Origin: Paractinoplanes atraurantiacus
GTDB lineage: Bacteria; Actinomycetota; Actinomycetes; Mycobacteriales; Micromonosporaceae
Length of the DNA: 64,000 nucleotides
Reading direction: 5' to 3'
Assembly: GCF_900215205.1 (NCBI RefSeq)
Contig: NZ_OBDY01000021.1
Location: 1-64,000, forward strand
This document shows, in pieces, positions 62,109-64,000 of this stretch. The notes beneath the pieces are model-generated. The model was not told the origin of the DNA. It ran no database searches and saw only the letters and a program-made list of their open reading frames with translations. Within the stretch, counting starts at the first letter, position 1, and every line of letters starts with the position of its first letter. The translations under genes were made by a program, and so were the position numbers.

Positions 62109-64000
62109 GCGCGCCGGGCCACGTACTGCCGGAAATGGCCGGCCCAGCGCCGGACCACGTCGTCGACCGGCTCGAGCCACTGGGTCGGCACGTCCGGGAG
62201 CGGGAGTCCGGACGACCGCAGCAGGCACTCGACCGGGATGATGTCGCGACCGCGGGTGGAGGGCCCGGCGAGCTCGTCGCGCAGCCGCGCCAAGCGGTCG
62301 TGGTCGCCGGCGAGCAGCGCGGTGCAGGCCTCGGCCGTCGCGTAGCGAAATCCGATCCGTCCCTGGGACATCTCGTCCAGGACCCGGAGCCGGCCGATCG
62401 CCGCGGCGATGTCGGCCGGATCGGAGCGGTGCAGCAGGACCGTGGCCAGCAGCGCGCTGCGGGTCGCCACCACATGACCGGCCAGCTCCGCCTGCTCGGC
62501 GAACTCCAGGACCTCGTCCAGATGGACGTCGTCGCGCAGGAGCGCCTTGCGCGCGAGCAGCGTGCCCAGTTCTTCCAGGTGCTCGCGCTGACGGCCGGCC
62601 GACCGCAGCATCTCGACCTTGTCGGCCACCTCGGCGAAGTAGCGCTCGGGCCGGCCGTGCGCGTATTCGGCCATCCGCCGGATGTGCCCCTCCGACTTGG
62701 TGCCCGCCCCCGCCGTCCGGGCGTCGGCGAAGCGGCGGGCCATGCTCAGCGTCAGCGGGCCCTGGGCCAGGTTGATCCGGCTGGGCGACCGGGCGACCAG
62801 CTCGTCGAAGACCGCGAGCGACTCGCCCCATCGGTAACGGCCGCGCAGGGCGTAACCGAGGTGCCGGCCGGCCGGGACGGCGAGGGCGTGGTCGGCGTCG
62901 AAGATGCCGCGGAGCAGCGCGATGCGCTCGTCGAACGGCGTCTCGATGTCCTTGGCCCGGATGAAGTCGAGCACGAGACGCCCGTACGCCGTCTCGCTCT
63001 CCGCCGGCACCCGCGACCGCAGGCCCTGCACCGACGGGCTGAACACGATGGCCCGGGACAGCCAGTCCACGTACGTCTCGCTGGGCGGCGGACCGAGGTC
63101 GGTCCGCTGCTCGCAGACCAGCACGACGGCCAGGCCGACCAGGTCGAGGACGGCCCGGTTGTCCCCGCGATCCTTGGCCTCGTCGTGCAGCCGGCGGACC
63201 TCGGCCGCGGCCCGGCCGGCGGCCAGCTCCCAGTCGCGTTCCGACCAGCCGTGGGCGATCTGGTGGTCGGCCTTGCGGATGGCCTCCCGGACCGCGTCGT
63301 GCATCCGGTACGGGAAGCGGCCACCGCCGTGCCGGTCGATCATCGGGCGGCGGACCGCGCGCTCGGCGCAGCCGTGGTCGACGCCGGCCGCGGCGGCGAT
63401 CAGGCCCGGGTCGAAGAGCCGGAACAGGGCGGCGGCCCGGATGGCCCGCTGCTCGTCGGGCGGCACGTCGTCGAGGATGCGCATGACCAGCGAGCCGAGC
63501 GACCCCGTGACGTCGGACGCCTCGACCCGGCGCCCCGGGCCGGCGTCCTTGATCGAGAGGGCGACCTGCCGGGCCAGCTCGAGATATTGCGGCAGACCGG
63601 CCGAGGAGCGGACGAGCTCGTCCACCACGTCGTCGTCCATCGGCAGGTCCTGCCGCTCGCGGGCCCGCAGGATCAGCGCCCGGGTGTCGGCCGGCGACAG
63701 GTTGCCGACCAGATGCTGGCGGGGGTTGTCGTCCGCGCCCGGCACCAGCCCGGGCCAGGTCCAGGGGCCGCGGTGGACCACGTCGACCTGCTTCTCGTCG
63801 TACCAGTCGATCATCTCGCGCCCGGTCAGTACGAACAGCACGTTCGGCATGCCGTGCACCAGCTTGTTGAGATGTCCCTCGGAGACCCGCCGCGGGTCGA
63901 GGGCGAGCCTCTCGGTGGTGTCGACGAAGACCACGAGCAACGGGGCCGGGGTGATCTGGGCGAGCTCCCAGGAGAGCGCGGCCGCGATCTCGCAGGCGAG
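62096..64000 (-). CDS. Partial STAND-like ATPase/TPR protein, 5' end outside window
   Basis: 634 or more residues without the N-terminus. At the window edge, PAPLLVVFVDTTERL is a Walker B-like segment, followed by NVLFVLTGRE (sensor strand) and the helical lid (LVRSSAGLPQYLELA, typical of P-loop STAND ATPases). The rest is a TPR-like solenoid (AESETAYGRLVLDFI; RWGESLAVFDEL). Possibly a signalling or defence ATPase; the effector and Walker A lie outside the window, so the type cannot be decided. Confidence 0.7.
   Translation of the reverse strand, partial: LACEIAAALSWELAQITPAPLLVVFVDTTERLALDPRRVSEGHLNKLVHGMPNVLFVLTGREMIDWYDEKQVDVVHRGPWTWPGLVPGADDNPRQHLVGNLSPADTRALILRARERQDLPMDDDVVDELVRSSAGLPQYLELARQVALSIKDAGPGRRVEASDVTGSLGSLVMRILDDVPPDEQRAIRAAALFRLFDPGLIAAAAGVDHGCAERAVRRPMIDRHGGGRFPYRMHDAVREAIRKADHQIAHGWSERDWELAAGRAAAEVRRLHDEAKDRGDNRAVLDLVGLAVVLVCEQRTDLGPPPSETYVDWLSRAIVFSPSVQGLRSRVPAESETAYGRLVLDFIRAKDIETPFDERIALLRGIFDADHALAVPAGRHLGYALRGRYRWGESLAVFDELVARSPSRINLAQGPLTLSMARRFADARTAGAGTKSEGHIRRMAEYAHGRPERYFAEVADKVEMLRSAGRQREHLEELGTLLARKALLRDDVHLDEVLEFAEQAELAGHVVATRSALLATVLLHRSDPADIAAAIGRLRVLDEMSQGRIGFRYATAEACTALLAGDHDRLARLRDELAGPSTRGRDIIPVECLLRSSGLPLPDVPTQWLEPVDDVVRRWAGHFRQYVARRAQPS

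Overview
This 64 kb window is high-GC DNA with dense GTG/ATG-started genes, many 4-nt stop/start overlaps and short intergenic gaps. The gene families (Holin-X/DUF3618/DUF4235 operon, F420-type LLM oxidoreductase, DUF1206, SARP regulator, DevR-like box) point to a chromosomal segment of an actinobacterium, most likely a Micromonosporaceae member such as Actinoplanes. No rRNA, tRNA, CRISPR array or prophage was seen. The mobile or decayed elements recognised are a broken tnpB and a broken WD40 gene.

Layout. 0-2.6 kb: the N-terminal part of a FAD monooxygenase with a perfect palindromic operator, a degraded TnpB gene, and a TetR regulator. 2.6-13.5 kb: GGDEF-HIT pair, ADP-ribosylglycohydrolase, OmpR-type two-component pair, a large secreted protein whose metalloprotease motif is destroyed, adenosine deaminase, Tam-like methyltransferase, aldo/keto reductase and a cold-shock protein. 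13.8-17.4 kb: a membrane/envelope block (DUF4235, DUF3618, Holin-X, MscS channel, DUF1206, lipoprotein). 17.4-23.6 kb: GNAT, inositol-phosphatase-like enzyme, lactate-dehydrogenase-like flavoenzyme, LacI regulator, DUF2927 lipoprotein, and a divergent CBS-BON/DoxX pair around a DevR/DosR-like palindrome.

23.7-30.6 kb: a tightly coupled carbohydrate operon with a binding protein, two permeases, two Gfo/Idh/MocA oxidoreductases and two TIM-barrel isomerases. No ATPase is encoded in it. 30.7-36.7 kb: NAD(P)-binding reductase, RecQ helicase, LLM oxidoreductase, NagZ-like GH3 enzyme and a Phd/PIN toxin-antitoxin pair. 36.8-44.3 kb: FAD monooxygenase with a divergent AraC regulator, VOC protein, TauE exporter, and an ABC-2 transporter in an operon with its own NarL-type two-component system. 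44.4-52.1 kb: cysteine-rich unknown protein, GT4 glycosyltransferase, SRPBCC proteins, carotenoid-desaturase-like oxidoreductase, BrkB membrane protein and small proteins.

52.1-60.2 kb is the most distinctive part. A 1203-residue regulator (SARP/BTAD domain, STAND-type ATPase, C-terminal LuxR helix-turn-helix) lies among genes for exported proteins. Two of these, the RTX-like gene and a 161-residue secreted-protein gene, carry the same promoter design: 11-bp-period TCAGCG repeats followed directly by a 19-bp block conserved at 17/19 positions, placing a candidate -10 element 8 bp after the last repeat. That is the geometry known for SARP-activated promoters, so these genes are proposed as a local regulon. 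60.2-64 kb: pirin and MarR genes, a GNAT, and a truncated STAND-like ATPase/TPR protein running off the window.
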